This document shows, piece by piece, positions 7,136-14,565 of a DNA stretch of 20,844 nucleotides (position 1 is its first letter; every line of letters begins with the position of its first letter). The translations under genes and the position numbers were made by a program. The stretch comes from Promethearchaeota archaeon (GTDB taxonomy: Archaea > Asgardarchaeota > Lokiarchaeia > Sigyniarchaeales > SOKP01). The notes under the pieces are model-generated. The model made no database searches. It saw only the letters and a program-made list of their open reading frames with translations, and had not been told where the DNA came from. The stretch spans positions 1 through 20,844 of the forward strand of contig JAUWZT010000026.1 in the NCBI GenBank assembly GCA_030615145.1. The letters run 5' to 3'.

Positions 7136-9931
7136 ATGGTAAATACCGAATATAACTTTCAAAAAATCGAGAAAAAATGGCAAGATAAGTGGGAAAGAGA
7201 GAAGATTTTCGAAGTTAAAGAAGATTTGAGCAAAAAGGGGAAGGATAAATATTATGTTTTGGAGATGTACCCCTATCCAAGCTCAGATTTACATATCGGG
7301 CACCTTCGCAATTATTCAATAGGAGATTCTTTTGCAAGATTCAAAAGAATGCAAGGTTTTAATGTATTATACCCAATGGGCTATGATAGCTATGGATTAC
7401 CAGCAGAAAATGCTGCCATAAATCAAGGAGTTGATCCCGCAGAATGGACAGACTTAAATATAAAATCGATCCAACAACAACAAAAGCACATAGGGCTTTC
7501 ATACGATTGGAGGCGAATGGTCTACAGTCACGATCCTAATTATTATAAGTGGGATCAATGGTTCTTTATAAAAATGTATGAGAAAGATTTAGCATACAGA
7601 CAAGAAAGCTACGTGAATTGGTGCCCAGATTGCACTACGGTACTAGCTAATGAACAAGTTCTAAGCGGTAAATGTTGGCGTTGCAGTTCTGAAGTTAAAC
7701 AGAAGTTCTTAACTCAATGGTTTTTAAAAATTAGAGAATATGCTGAAGAGCTTTTGGATGGATTAAACCAAGTTGAATGGCCAGAAAAAGTGAAAACTAT
7801 GCAAAGAAACTGGATTGGGCGCTCCGAAGGAAGCATCATTCGGTTCCCAATTGTAGGAGAGGATCGAACAATCGACATTTTTACAACTAGATCTGATACT
7901 TTGTTTGGCGTTACCTTTATGGTCTTCGCACCAGAACATCCTTGGATAAAATTATGGGTAAAAGGGACGGAATATGAGGAGGACTTTGAAAATTTCTACA
8001 ATGAAGTAACGAAACAAGATAAATTTGAAAGAACCGATATTGAGGTAGAAAAGAAAGGATTATTTATTGGTAAATATGCCATTAACCCCATAACTAAGGA
8101 AGAAATTCCAATTTATGTAGGTAATTTTATCATTTATGAGTATGGTGCTGGAGCCGTTATGGCCGTTCCTGGACACGACCAACGCGACTTTGAATTTGCA
8201 AAAGAATACGATATACCAATAAAAATAGTTATTCAGCCGTTTGATTATGAAATACATGAGAAAAAAATGATTAGAGCTTATGAAGGCGATGGAACGTTAG
8301 TTAATTCAGACGAGTTTAACGGTATGGAAAACCGCTCTGCTATAAAATCAATTACAAAGAAGCTAGAAACATTGAAAATGGGGGAAGATACAATCAATTA
8401 TAAATTAAGAGATTGGTTAATTTCCAGACAACGCTATTGGGGCTGCCCTATTCCAATTATTTATTGTGATACTTGTGGAATCGTTCCCGTACCTTATGAA
8501 GACTTACCTGTGGAGCTACCTAAAGATATAAAGTTCGCTGGTAAAGGAAATCCCCTTAAAACAAGTGTAAGTTTTGTCAAAGTCCAATGCCCAAAATGTG
8601 GAAAACTCGCTAAAAGAGAAACAGATACAATGGATACTTTTGTAGATAGCTCGTGGTATTTCTTCAGGTATTGCGATCCTGATGAGAAGAAATTACCATA
8701 TAAGAAAGATATAGCAGACTATTGGATGAATGTCGATCAATATATTGGAGGCGTTGAACATTCTGTGCTTCATTTATTATATGCAAGGTTTTTCACTAAA
8801 GTAGCTCGAGATCTTGGGCTTCATTCGTGCGACGAACCATTTCAAAAGTTATTAACACAAGGAATGATAAATAAAGCCCATCCTTTCTGCCCTGAATGCG
8901 AAACATTTGCAAAGAAAGCAGAAATGCACGATAAAAAATGTAAACGATGTGGTTCGGAATATATTTTGAAAAGTGTTAAAATGAGTAAGAGCCTTGGTAA
9001 TACTGTAGAACCAATTGGAATTATGAATAAATATGGAGCCGACGCAGCGAGATTTTTTATTTTATTTGGAGCTAGTCCAAAATCGGGGTTAGAATGGTCT
9101 AATGAAGGTGTAGATTTCGCTTACAAATTTATGAGGAATTTTTTTCACTTGTTAAGAGAACCAATCGAAAAAGTACGAGCAGAGAGTTCCATTAGAGATG
9201 AATTAATAACATACAATTTGAATAAAACTATAAAAGTGGTTACGGAAAGCTACGAGAAACTTGCCATACGAGATGTTATAAATCATATTATTCTATTTTT
9301 TTCGGATTTAACAAAATATAAGGACGAAGGTGGATTAAAAGAAATTTTCAACGAGTGTCGAGAAAAATTGACATTGCTTTTCCATCCAATTGCTCCACAT
9401 ACAACAGAGGAGATTTGGGAGCTTTTGGGAAAAAAAGAATTTATCAGTTTAGCCAATTGGCCATCGTATAACGGTTCTTTATTAACTGTCGAAAATGAAT
9501 TTAAATGGAAACTTATGGGCAATACTGTAGATGATATTAACAGCATTAAATTAGCAACTAAAAAAGACAAGTTAAAACACATTAACATAATAATTGCCGC
9601 TTCGTGGAAATTCAAATTCTATTCGCTTTTAATGTCTTTAATAGAAAAGTCAAAAAATCAAGGAGAAATCATGAAAAAGATAATGCAACATGACGAGTTT
9701 AAAACTTACGCTAAATTCATTAATCAAATAACGGCAAAAATATTAAAAAATATTGGTAAATATCCAAAATATACACTTTCAACTGAAGAAGAGTATCAAT
9801 TCTTTAAGGATATGATACCAATAATTAAAAAAAAATTCAATTCCCCAATAAACATCGTTTTAGAGAGTGACTCAAAAGAAGAAAAAGCATCCCAATCACT
9901 ACCAGGTCGACCTGCAATAGTTATTAAATAA
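7136..9931 (+). CDS. leuS: Leucyl-tRNA synthetase with bacterial-type body and archaeal-type C-terminus
   Basis: This 931-residue class I synthetase charges tRNA-Leu. HIGH is at 53-56 (HIGHLRNYSIGD) and KMSKS at 615-619. The body resembles bacterial LeuRS: PMGYDSYGLPAENAAI, NWCPDCTTVLANEQV, NWIGRSEG, the CP1 editing motifs TTRSDTLFG and GHDQRDFEFA, and the TDTMDTFVDSSWYF block after a two-CxxC zinc ribbon. A second CxxC pair precedes KMSKS. From about residue 785 the sequence changes to the archaeal pattern (an EFKWKLMGN-type helix, AASWKFKF, and the ending PGRPAIVIK), whereas bacterial enzymes end with a different domain and a PGKLVN-like tail. No frameshift is visible at the junction. It is transcribed alone from a near-leaderless promoter. 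Its identity is certain; the mosaic origin is inferred from motif recall. Confidence 0.96.
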   Translation: MVNTEYNFQKIEKKWQDKWEREKIFEVKEDLSKKGKDKYYVLEMYPYPSSDLHIGHLRNYSIGDSFARFKRMQGFNVLYPMGYDSYGLPAENAAINQGVDPAEWTDLNIKSIQQQQKHIGLSYDWRRMVYSHDPNYYKWDQWFFIKMYEKDLAYRQESYVNWCPDCTTVLANEQVLSGKCWRCSSEVKQKFLTQWFLKIREYAEELLDGLNQVEWPEKVKTMQRNWIGRSEGSIIRFPIVGEDRTIDIFTTRSDTLFGVTFMVFAPEHPWIKLWVKGTEYEEDFENFYNEVTKQDKFERTDIEVEKKGLFIGKYAINPITKEEIPIYVGNFIIYEYGAGAVMAVPGHDQRDFEFAKEYDIPIKIVIQPFDYEIHEKKMIRAYEGDGTLVNSDEFNGMENRSAIKSITKKLETLKMGEDTINYKLRDWLISRQRYWGCPIPIIYCDTCGIVPVPYEDLPVELPKDIKFAGKGNPLKTSVSFVKVQCPKCGKLAKRETDTMDTFVDSSWYFFRYCDPDEKKLPYKKDIADYWMNVDQYIGGVEHSVLHLLYARFFTKVARDLGLHSCDEPFQKLLTQGMINKAHPFCPECETFAKKAEMHDKKCKRCGSEYILKSVKMSKSLGNTVEPIGIMNKYGADAARFFILFGASPKSGLEWSNEGVDFAYKFMRNFFHLLREPIEKVRAESSIRDELITYNLNKTIKVVTESYEKLAIRDVINHIILFFSDLTKYKDEGGLKEIFNECREKLTLLFHPIAPHTTEEIWELLGKKEFISLANWPSYNGSLLTVENEFKWKLMGNTVDDINSIKLATKKDKLKHINIIIAASWKFKFYSLLMSLIEKSKNQGEIMKKIMQHDEFKTYAKFINQITAKILKNIGKYPKYTLSTEEEYQFFKDMIPIIKKKFNSPINIVLESDSKEEKASQSLPGRPAIVIK

Positions 9932-10103
9932 TATAATAAATTCCTTCTATTGATTTTTGTTCCCTCCTTATATATCAGAAAATATATTTTACTAATAAAA
10001 CCATAATATTTACTGCACTAATTTAAATACATACACCCAAATCTATATTTATACAATAAAATATAATTTATTCTTCAATTTTCTGTAAAGACACTTAGAT
10101 AAG
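9932..10103 (+). other. Intergenic: LeuRS terminator region and promoter of the next gene
   Basis: T-rich stretches (TTTTTGTTCCCTCC near 9954) follow the LeuRS stop and may end its transcript. TATA-like sequences such as ATATTTATAC near 10045 and ATATAATTTA near 10061 precede the ATG at 10104. No RNA gene or frame was seen. Confidence 0.35.
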
Positions 10104-10955
10104 ATGACATTTTACGAACTTTCAGTTATTACTAACACGGGGTTTCCTTATTACAATTTAAAACTAAAGAGTCCTCCTAGTGGTGTGAATTTATATTTAA
10201 GATTTTTTGATTTTTCCCATAGTAATTCTGGTCCAAATATTAACTTAGATCCTATCAGCCTATTTGAGCTCAACGCTGGATTAGTTTCAGCATTATACGA
10301 ATTTGCTCGAAATATTGACAAAAAAATTGAAAAACTTGAATTTAAACCAAGTAAAAAAGGAGCTTTAAACAAACCTAATTATAAAGGCGATGTTTTAATC
10401 ACCACTCAAACAGAACCATACTTACTTCATAAATCTGTTAGGGAAAAAATTAAATTAATTTATAACTCCGTGATATCTCCTAAAATCCCCCTTGATTCGG
10501 CTTTAGAAATATTACAAAACGAAGAAGATAAAATATTAGATATTTTAACAGATTCAGAAGCAAAAAATCGCATAAAAAAACATAAAAAAGAGATCAATCA
10601 ATTAGCAAATGATTTTTTAACTGAGATGAATAGCTATGGACTTCATAGTATTTGTATTACTTGTTTTGATCTTTCGCCTATTACTGTATTCGGAAAGAAA
10701 TATTCTTTGAATGATGTAGAAGCAATTTTGAGAAGGATTGCCGTAATCCCTGAGATCTCGCCTTTAGAATGGATATATCGGCAGTCTTATATTTCAGGCG
10801 AACAAATATGGGTGTATGTAATAAAATCAGGAGTAGGTCCAACTATCCACGGACTATTTGAACCTTATTTTTACCTATTATTTGCCGATCCTCAGTCTTA
10901 TTTAGGGGAATTTCCCGGAAAGCTTGCTGCTAAATTTAATCAAGTTTTAGGATAA
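10104..10955 (+). CDS. Hypothetical protein, possibly with an N-terminal longin-like fold
   Basis: I do not recognise this 283-residue protein with certainty. It has no signal peptide or membrane segment. Residues 1-40 look like a beta hairpin (FYELSVITNTGFPYYNLKL), then a helix (ELNAGLVSALYEFARNI), further strands including GDVLITTQTEPYLL, and a helix (SVREKIKLIYNSVI). That beta-beta-alpha-beta-alpha order recalls longin or roadblock domains, which are abundant in Asgard genomes next to small GTPases. No GTPase gene lies here. A charged, probably helical linker (about 130-175) leads to a C-terminal part rich in aromatic residues (SPLEWIYRQSYISGEQIWVYVI). It is convergent with the tpi gene, 29 nt apart. 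The frame is clearly coding; the fold assignment is a hypothesis. Confidence 0.7.
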   Translation: MTFYELSVITNTGFPYYNLKLKSPPSGVNLYLRFFDFSHSNSGPNINLDPISLFELNAGLVSALYEFARNIDKKIEKLEFKPSKKGALNKPNYKGDVLITTQTEPYLLHKSVREKIKLIYNSVISPKIPLDSALEILQNEEDKILDILTDSEAKNRIKKHKKEINQLANDFLTEMNSYGLHSICITCFDLSPITVFGKKYSLNDVEAILRRIAVIPEISPLEWIYRQSYISGEQIWVYVIKSGVGPTIHGLFEPYFYLLFADPQSYLGEFPGKLAAKFNQVLG

Positions 10956-10984
10956 ATTGATTTAGAAAATATAAACAAAATATT

Positions 10985-11755
10985 TTATTTAACGGATGTT
11001 TCTGCTGCTTTAATTACTTCATATAGTGAATCTGCCTGTAGTGAAGCCCCTCCGACTAAACCCCCATCAATATTCTCTTTTTTGAATATATCTTCTGCGT
11101 TTTTTGGTTTTATAGAGCCCCCATATTGGATTCTAACTATATCTGCTGTTTTTTTATCATAGTTTTTGGTTAAAAGTTCGCGAATAAAAACATGAATCTC
11201 TTCAGCTTGCTCTGGAGTAGCTGTTTTTCCCGTACCAATTGCCCATATTGGTTCATACGCTATAACAACTTTACTCATTTCTTCGTTAGTTAAATCTTTA
11301 AAAGTATTTTTAAATTGATTTTCAATTATTTCTTTTGTTCTTCCAGTTTCTCTTTCTTCAAGATGTTCTCCAATACAAACAATCGTATTTAAACCCAAAG
11401 ATAAAGCTTTTTTCAATTTTTTATTCACTAATTCGTTTGTTTCTTTAAAAATATCCCTTCTTTCGCTATGACCAAGAATTACAAATTTACACCCGAGTTC
11501 TTTTAAGAAATATGGTGAAATCTCGCCTGTAAAAGCTCCTTTTTCTTCAAAATACATGTTCTGCGCTCCAACCATTATATTTGTGTTTTGAACACACTCA
11601 ATCGTAGAATATAAGGCTGTAAAGGGCGGAACGATCACAATGTCGACAGAATTAATTTTATCCACTAATGGAATCAACTGTTTCAGCATTTCTATAGCTT
11701 CTGAAGGGGTTCCCTTATTCATTTTCCAATTCCCACCAATAATTGGTTTCCTCAC
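10985..11755 (-). CDS. tpiA: Triosephosphate isomerase, bacterial/eukaryotic-length form
   Basis: The 256-residue enzyme interconverts dihydroxyacetone phosphate and glyceraldehyde-3-phosphate. It has the substrate residues Asn9 and Lys11 (GGNWKMN), catalytic His96 (GHSERR), catalytic Glu168 in AYEPIWAIGTGKTA with the mobile loop 6 just after it, YGGS (211-214) and a phosphate-binding GGLVGGAS (231-238). All catalytic residues are present. Typical archaeal enzymes are about 220-230 residues and lack several helices, so this is the longer type found in bacteria and eukaryotes. The start is GTG at 11755, supported by a GAGGG ribosome-binding motif 8 nt upstream (11764-11768). It lies 98 nt after the HdrC-like gene on the same strand and may have its own promoter. 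Confidence 0.97.
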   Translation of the reverse strand: MRKPIIGGNWKMNKGTPSEAIEMLKQLIPLVDKINSVDIVIVPPFTALYSTIECVQNTNIMVGAQNMYFEEKGAFTGEISPYFLKELGCKFVILGHSERRDIFKETNELVNKKLKKALSLGLNTIVCIGEHLEERETGRTKEIIENQFKNTFKDLTNEEMSKVVIAYEPIWAIGTGKTATPEQAEEIHVFIRELLTKNYDKKTADIVRIQYGGSIKPKNAEDIFKKENIDGGLVGGASLQADSLYEVIKAAETSVK

Positions 11756-11853
11756 TTTTAGTTCCCTCTTTCCTTCTTTTAAAAATGTGTAGATTAAATT
11801 CGTTGATGATTTAAATTTAAGTTATATTTATGTAAAAAGAGTAATAAAAAAGA

Positions 11854-12357
11854 TTATTCTTCTTTTTTTATTTTGTCTGCTAACTTTGTAGCTTCTAATA
11901 GTTTTTTTACTTCATTGACATCTGGAGACATAACTTTTGGTAATCCGAGTTGATCTCTTCTTCTTTCTATAGCAGGTTGCATGGGAATTGCTTTACCGTG
12001 TTCTAAAATGGTGGATGCTTGAATAGTGTAATAATCTGGAGCTTCACCTCTTTCAACACTCAGATTTTTTAAAATGGTAAAAATTTCTGTAAGTTCTACT
12101 TTTTGAGGACACACCTCATCGCAAGTATCACAAACTGTGCATCCCCATATACTAAACGCATTTTCTCTCCCAAAAATTTTTTCTTTTAACCCAAGAAGCG
12201 CATCCAAAATTAGTCTCCTAGGATTATAGCGTCCATTTGTTACTTGTGCCACAGGGCAAGCTCCACTACATGTAGCACACTGATAACAATAAGCTAATGT
12301 ACTACCGATGTCAGATTGGATAATTTGGTTTCGAAACTCAAAATCTATGGTTGCCAT
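11854..12357 (-). CDS. hdrC: HdrC-like protein with two [4Fe-4S] clusters
   Basis: From the preferred ATG at 12357 the protein has about 167 residues. It carries two C-x2-C-x2-C-x3-C-P motifs (CYQCATCSGACP and CTVCDTCDEVCP), each binding a [4Fe-4S] cluster, in the spacing of heterodisulfide reductase subunit C. HdrC passes electrons between HdrA and the HdrB catalytic subunit. No hdrA, hdrB or CCG-domain gene is adjacent, so its partner is unknown and it could serve another oxidoreductase. An upstream in-frame ATG at 12405 would add 16 hydrophobic residues, but it lies upstream of a TATA-like region at 12372-12400, which favours 12357. The upstream neighbour is a damaged thioredoxin gene. Confidence 0.85.
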   Translation of the reverse strand: MATIDFEFRNQIIQSDIGSTLAYCYQCATCSGACPVAQVTNGRYNPRRLILDALLGLKEKIFGRENAFSIWGCTVCDTCDEVCPQKVELTEIFTILKNLSVERGEAPDYYTIQASTILEHGKAIPMQPAIERRRDQLGLPKVMSPDVNEVKKLLEATKLADKIKKEE

Positions 12358-12371
12358 AAATATCAACTTAG

Positions 12372-12400
12372 TTTTTATAAAACTTATATTAATATTAAAT
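12372..12400 (-). promoter_or_regulatory. TATA-like region upstream of the HdrC-like gene
   Basis: On the minus strand TTAATATAAG and TTTATAAA lie about 20-31 nt before the ATG at 12357. This fits a short or absent leader and supports that start rather than the ATG at 12405. Confidence 0.4.
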
Positions 12401-12434
12401 AGCATTAAATTTTAAACTAATTCTTTTTAATTTT

Positions 12435-12441
12435 AAAAAAA
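12435..12441 (-). terminator. Poly-U terminator after the thioredoxin-like gene
   Basis: A seven-base A-run on the plus strand gives CCCTTTTTTT on the minus transcript about 40 nt after its stop. No strong hairpin precedes it, as is usual for archaeal termination. Confidence 0.4.
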
Positions 12442-12480
12442 GGGATAAATAATTTAATATTAAAAGAGAGATATCTAATT

Positions 12481-12846
12481 TTAATTTTGACTTAATTTAG
12501 ATATCGTTTCTTTAATAATAGCTTCTCCGTAGTTTCCAACCATTTTACCATTAATCATAACTTCCCTTCCTTGTACTTCAACTACACCATCCACTAATTT
12601 ACCGTTTTTGAAAAATAATAAGGTTGGAATAGCGGTTACTCCAAATTTTTCGCCTAAAGGTCTATTTTGTTCTAAATCTACTTGCAACAGCTTAAATAAA
12701 CCCTCTCTCTATAGTTTTTCTAAAGTTGGACTTAAAATTTTATATGGTTGACACCAATTTGTATAAATATCACAAATAACGATTCCATTATCGTAGTTAT
12801 TTGGAAGCTCAATACCATATTCTTTTAAATCTTCGATACTCATCAT
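12481..12846 (-). pseudogene. Thioredoxin-like gene interrupted by an in-frame TAG
   Basis: From the ATG at 12846 (or the next codon, 12843) a thioredoxin-fold protein of about 121 codons can be read, but codon 46 is TAG (12711-12709). The upstream part ends WCQPYKILSPTLEKL, and the part after the stop continues VDLEQNRPLGEKFGV, AIPTLLFFKNGKLVDG with the cis-proline, exactly in frame and with normal thioredoxin spacing. So a single nonsense codon interrupts an otherwise intact gene. The active site reads WCQPY instead of WCxxC: the second, resolving cysteine is a tyrosine, one base away from cysteine. It could be a decaying gene, a redox-altered protein with TAG read through, or an assembly error. 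A GTG/TTG restart at 12687 would give only the C-terminal half. Confidence 0.75.
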
Positions 12847-13057
12847 TTTATTTCAGTTTCTGGTCCTTACTTAATGATCTTTTGAATAATATGATTTATA
12901 TTAGTCAAAACTAATATTTAATTACTTTTATTAGTTTCTTTATTAAACTTTAAGCTACTTAGGGAAAAAGTAGTGGATTTTTTTTCAGAACTAAATAAAA
13001 AATAAAGATAATATAAACCAATTTAAAATATTAAAAACCTAGCAAATGATGAATTTA
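12847..13057 (-). other. Intergenic region upstream of the thioredoxin-like gene
   Basis: It is AT-rich without a convincing frame. It contains a perfect inverted repeat at 12898-12917 (listed separately). Minus-strand T-rich sequence just after the gelsolin-domain gene stop may end that transcript. Confidence 0.4.
12898..12917. promoter_or_regulatory. Perfect 8-bp inverted repeat upstream of the thioredoxin-like gene
   Basis: Arms ATATTAGT and ACTAATAT are separated by CAAA. It lies about 50 nt upstream of the thioredoxin-like start and just downstream, in transcription direction, of a TTAAATA element, so it could be an operator at the transcription start. No U-run follows, so terminator use is less likely. 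Confidence 0.4.
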
Positions 13058-13657
13058 CTAATTTAATGATTTCTTTTTGACTAAAGTATTCAGTTGAGCA
13101 ATTAACCAGCAAAGTTCTTCGTATGTTGATGAAGATTTAAAAATTTCTTTCGTCTTTATCTGTATTTCGTTCTTTGAAGTTTTCTTTGAGCCTTTTAAAA
13201 GCTCTAATTGTAATTGAGCTAAAGTTTCGCATAATTCTTTATATGATTTTTTTTTTTGGGAAATGTCGTTTGCTGCAATCGTTATTTCTGCTTCGAGATC
13301 TGGATCTAATCCTGCATCAATGAGCTCCATAGTCTCTTCAATTTGAATTTTTAATTCAGCTCTTCTTTCTATGGCTTTTTTTTGTTTTAATCCTTTGCTT
13401 AAAACATCTTTAATGATGATAAAAGCACCATATTCTTTGTTTTGATCTATTATTTGAATGTTAACTTTTTTTTCCTTTTTTTCATTTAACAAGTTTGCCT
13501 TATTTATTGTTATATCCTTTCTCTTTTCAGATATGTTCGAACCAAACCATACATATATTGTTTTAAAATCGTCAATTAAATACACATTATCTTCTTTAAA
13601 CTCGGCTTTATTTATTCTTTTTAATCCTCCCCTTACTCCGACACTATACAATATCAT
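13058..13657 (-). CDS. Gelsolin-like domain protein with duplicated C-terminal helical repeat
   Basis: The 199-residue protein begins with what looks like a single gelsolin domain (about 16-85). DNVYLIDDFKTIYVWFGS matches the core pattern of gelsolin repeats, in which a strand reading 'vfiLD' is followed by 'iyvWiG', then a charged helix (SEKRKDITINKANLL) and a VNIQIID strand. Asgard gelsolins are known to bind actin and affect filament dynamics; this is a family inference. After a charged helix (87-112) come two related 32-residue units, 124-155 and 164-195, each ending (S/T)Y-x-ELC-x3-AQL. About 12 of 32 positions are identical. The unit is not one I recognise. No actin or profilin gene is near. 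The gene ends in TAG followed directly by TAA and starts at ATG 13657. Confidence 0.75.
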   Translation of the reverse strand: MILYSVGVRGGLKRINKAEFKEDNVYLIDDFKTIYVWFGSNISEKRKDITINKANLLNEKKEKKVNIQIIDQNKEYGAFIIIKDVLSKGLKQKKAIERRAELKIQIEETMELIDAGLDPDLEAEITIAANDISQKKKSYKELCETLAQLQLELLKGSKKTSKNEIQIKTKEIFKSSSTYEELCWLIAQLNTLVKKKSLN

Positions 13658-13737
13658 TTCAAATCTCAGTTTATGTTGTTATTACAGAGAATATAAAATT
13701 ATCTTCTGATTTAAATGTAAATGTAAAAATGAATTGC

Positions 13738-14385
13738 TTAGATTTTCAAAGATTTCTTTGTTAATATTTCTACCTTTATCTTGGAATCCTTTTTTGCCAT
13801 AAGTTCCCTAAATGGGTTTAAATCCTTTTCCCAATTATGCATTGGAACTACTATTTCAGGTTGAATATCTAATGCCGCATCAGTAGCCTCTTCAAAATCC
13901 ATAGTGTATGTCCCTCCACATGGTAATAAAGCGACCGTTATTTTTCTGTCAGCTAATTCTTTCATCTCAGGGATTCTTTCCGTATCACCCGCATGATAAA
14001 CACTTTTACCTGCCGATTCTATTATCGTTCCAACCCAATTATTGCTTTTTGGATGAGTACCTTTTTTTATAGTATATGCCGGAAAAAGCTCGATTTTAAA
14101 ATCTTTGTACGCGAATTCTTCCCCAATTTCTAGAGCTTGTCCATCAAATTTTATTAAACTGTCAGCTATACTAACAGGACCTAATAAAATTGTATCATCT
14201 TTCCATATCTTCTTAATATCTGACCTTGAAAAATGATCACCGTGGCTGTGGGAAGAAACTATAATGTCAGCTTTTTCTTCACCATTTTTAATATTGTATG
14301 GATCTAAATATATTATCCTTCCACTAAACATCTTTATTTTAAAACTAGCATGTCCTAACCAAAAAATTTCCATTTGAGCATCCAT
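13738..14385 (-). CDS. UlaG-type metallo-beta-lactamase-fold hydrolase (UPF0173-like)
   Basis: This is a 215-residue cytoplasmic metal-dependent hydrolase. The metal-binding residues are visible: GHASF (11-15), LDPY (27-30), HSHGDH (46-51), HAGDT (131-135) and PMHNW with His183. GGTYTMDFEEA is characteristic of the UPF0173/UlaG branch of the fold, whose members hydrolyse lactones, phosphodiesters or unknown substrates. The length is normal for these single-domain proteins. The start ATG at 14385 is supported by a GAGGT motif (complement at 14393-14397) 7 nt upstream, so the next Met (residue 5) is not needed. It is divergent from the V4R pair with 180 nt between. The substrate cannot be told from the neighbours. 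Confidence 0.88.
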   Translation of the reverse strand: MDAQMEIFWLGHASFKIKMFSGRIIYLDPYNIKNGEEKADIIVSSHSHGDHFSRSDIKKIWKDDTILLGPVSIADSLIKFDGQALEIGEEFAYKDFKIELFPAYTIKKGTHPKSNNWVGTIIESAGKSVYHAGDTERIPEMKELADRKITVALLPCGGTYTMDFEEATDAALDIQPEIVVPMHNWEKDLNPFRELMAKKDSKIKVEILTKKSLKI

Positions 14386-14540
14386 AAATAATACCTCTAA
14401 ATATTTTTAAATTTAATCTAGGTAGTTAGATAAATAAATGATTTAATAGATTATAATTCTTCCTTGAAAAACATACTAATCATCTTTTAAATGAATTGAA
14501 AATATTAATATGGATGCATATTTTTCAATAATTATTCAAA

Positions 14541-14548
14541 TTTTTATA
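14541..14548 (+). promoter_or_regulatory. TATA box of the V4R gene pair
   Basis: TTTTTATA is centred about 21 nt before the ATG at 14566, giving a very short leader. The rest of the 180-nt divergent region is AT-rich with no other clear signal. Confidence 0.5.
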
Positions 14549-14565
14549 CCCAAATTGAAAGAAAG

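Noticed and set aside
9283..9615. 110-residue minus-strand frame within leucyl-tRNA synthetase
   Set aside because: It is antisense to the C-terminal part of a certain gene, with no protein-like features.
12358..12405. Longer HdrC-like start with 16 extra hydrophobic residues
   Set aside because: The extension overlaps the TATA-like region, and family members begin close to the first iron-sulfur motif.
12481..12687. The C-terminal half of the thioredoxin as an independent 68-residue gene starting at TTG
   Set aside because: It lacks the first half of the thioredoxin fold and the active site, and continues in frame from an upstream half across one TAG.
13458..13709. Plus-strand 83-residue frame opposite the gelsolin-domain gene
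   Set aside because: Its phenylalanine-rich translation is the complement of a lysine-rich coding stretch.
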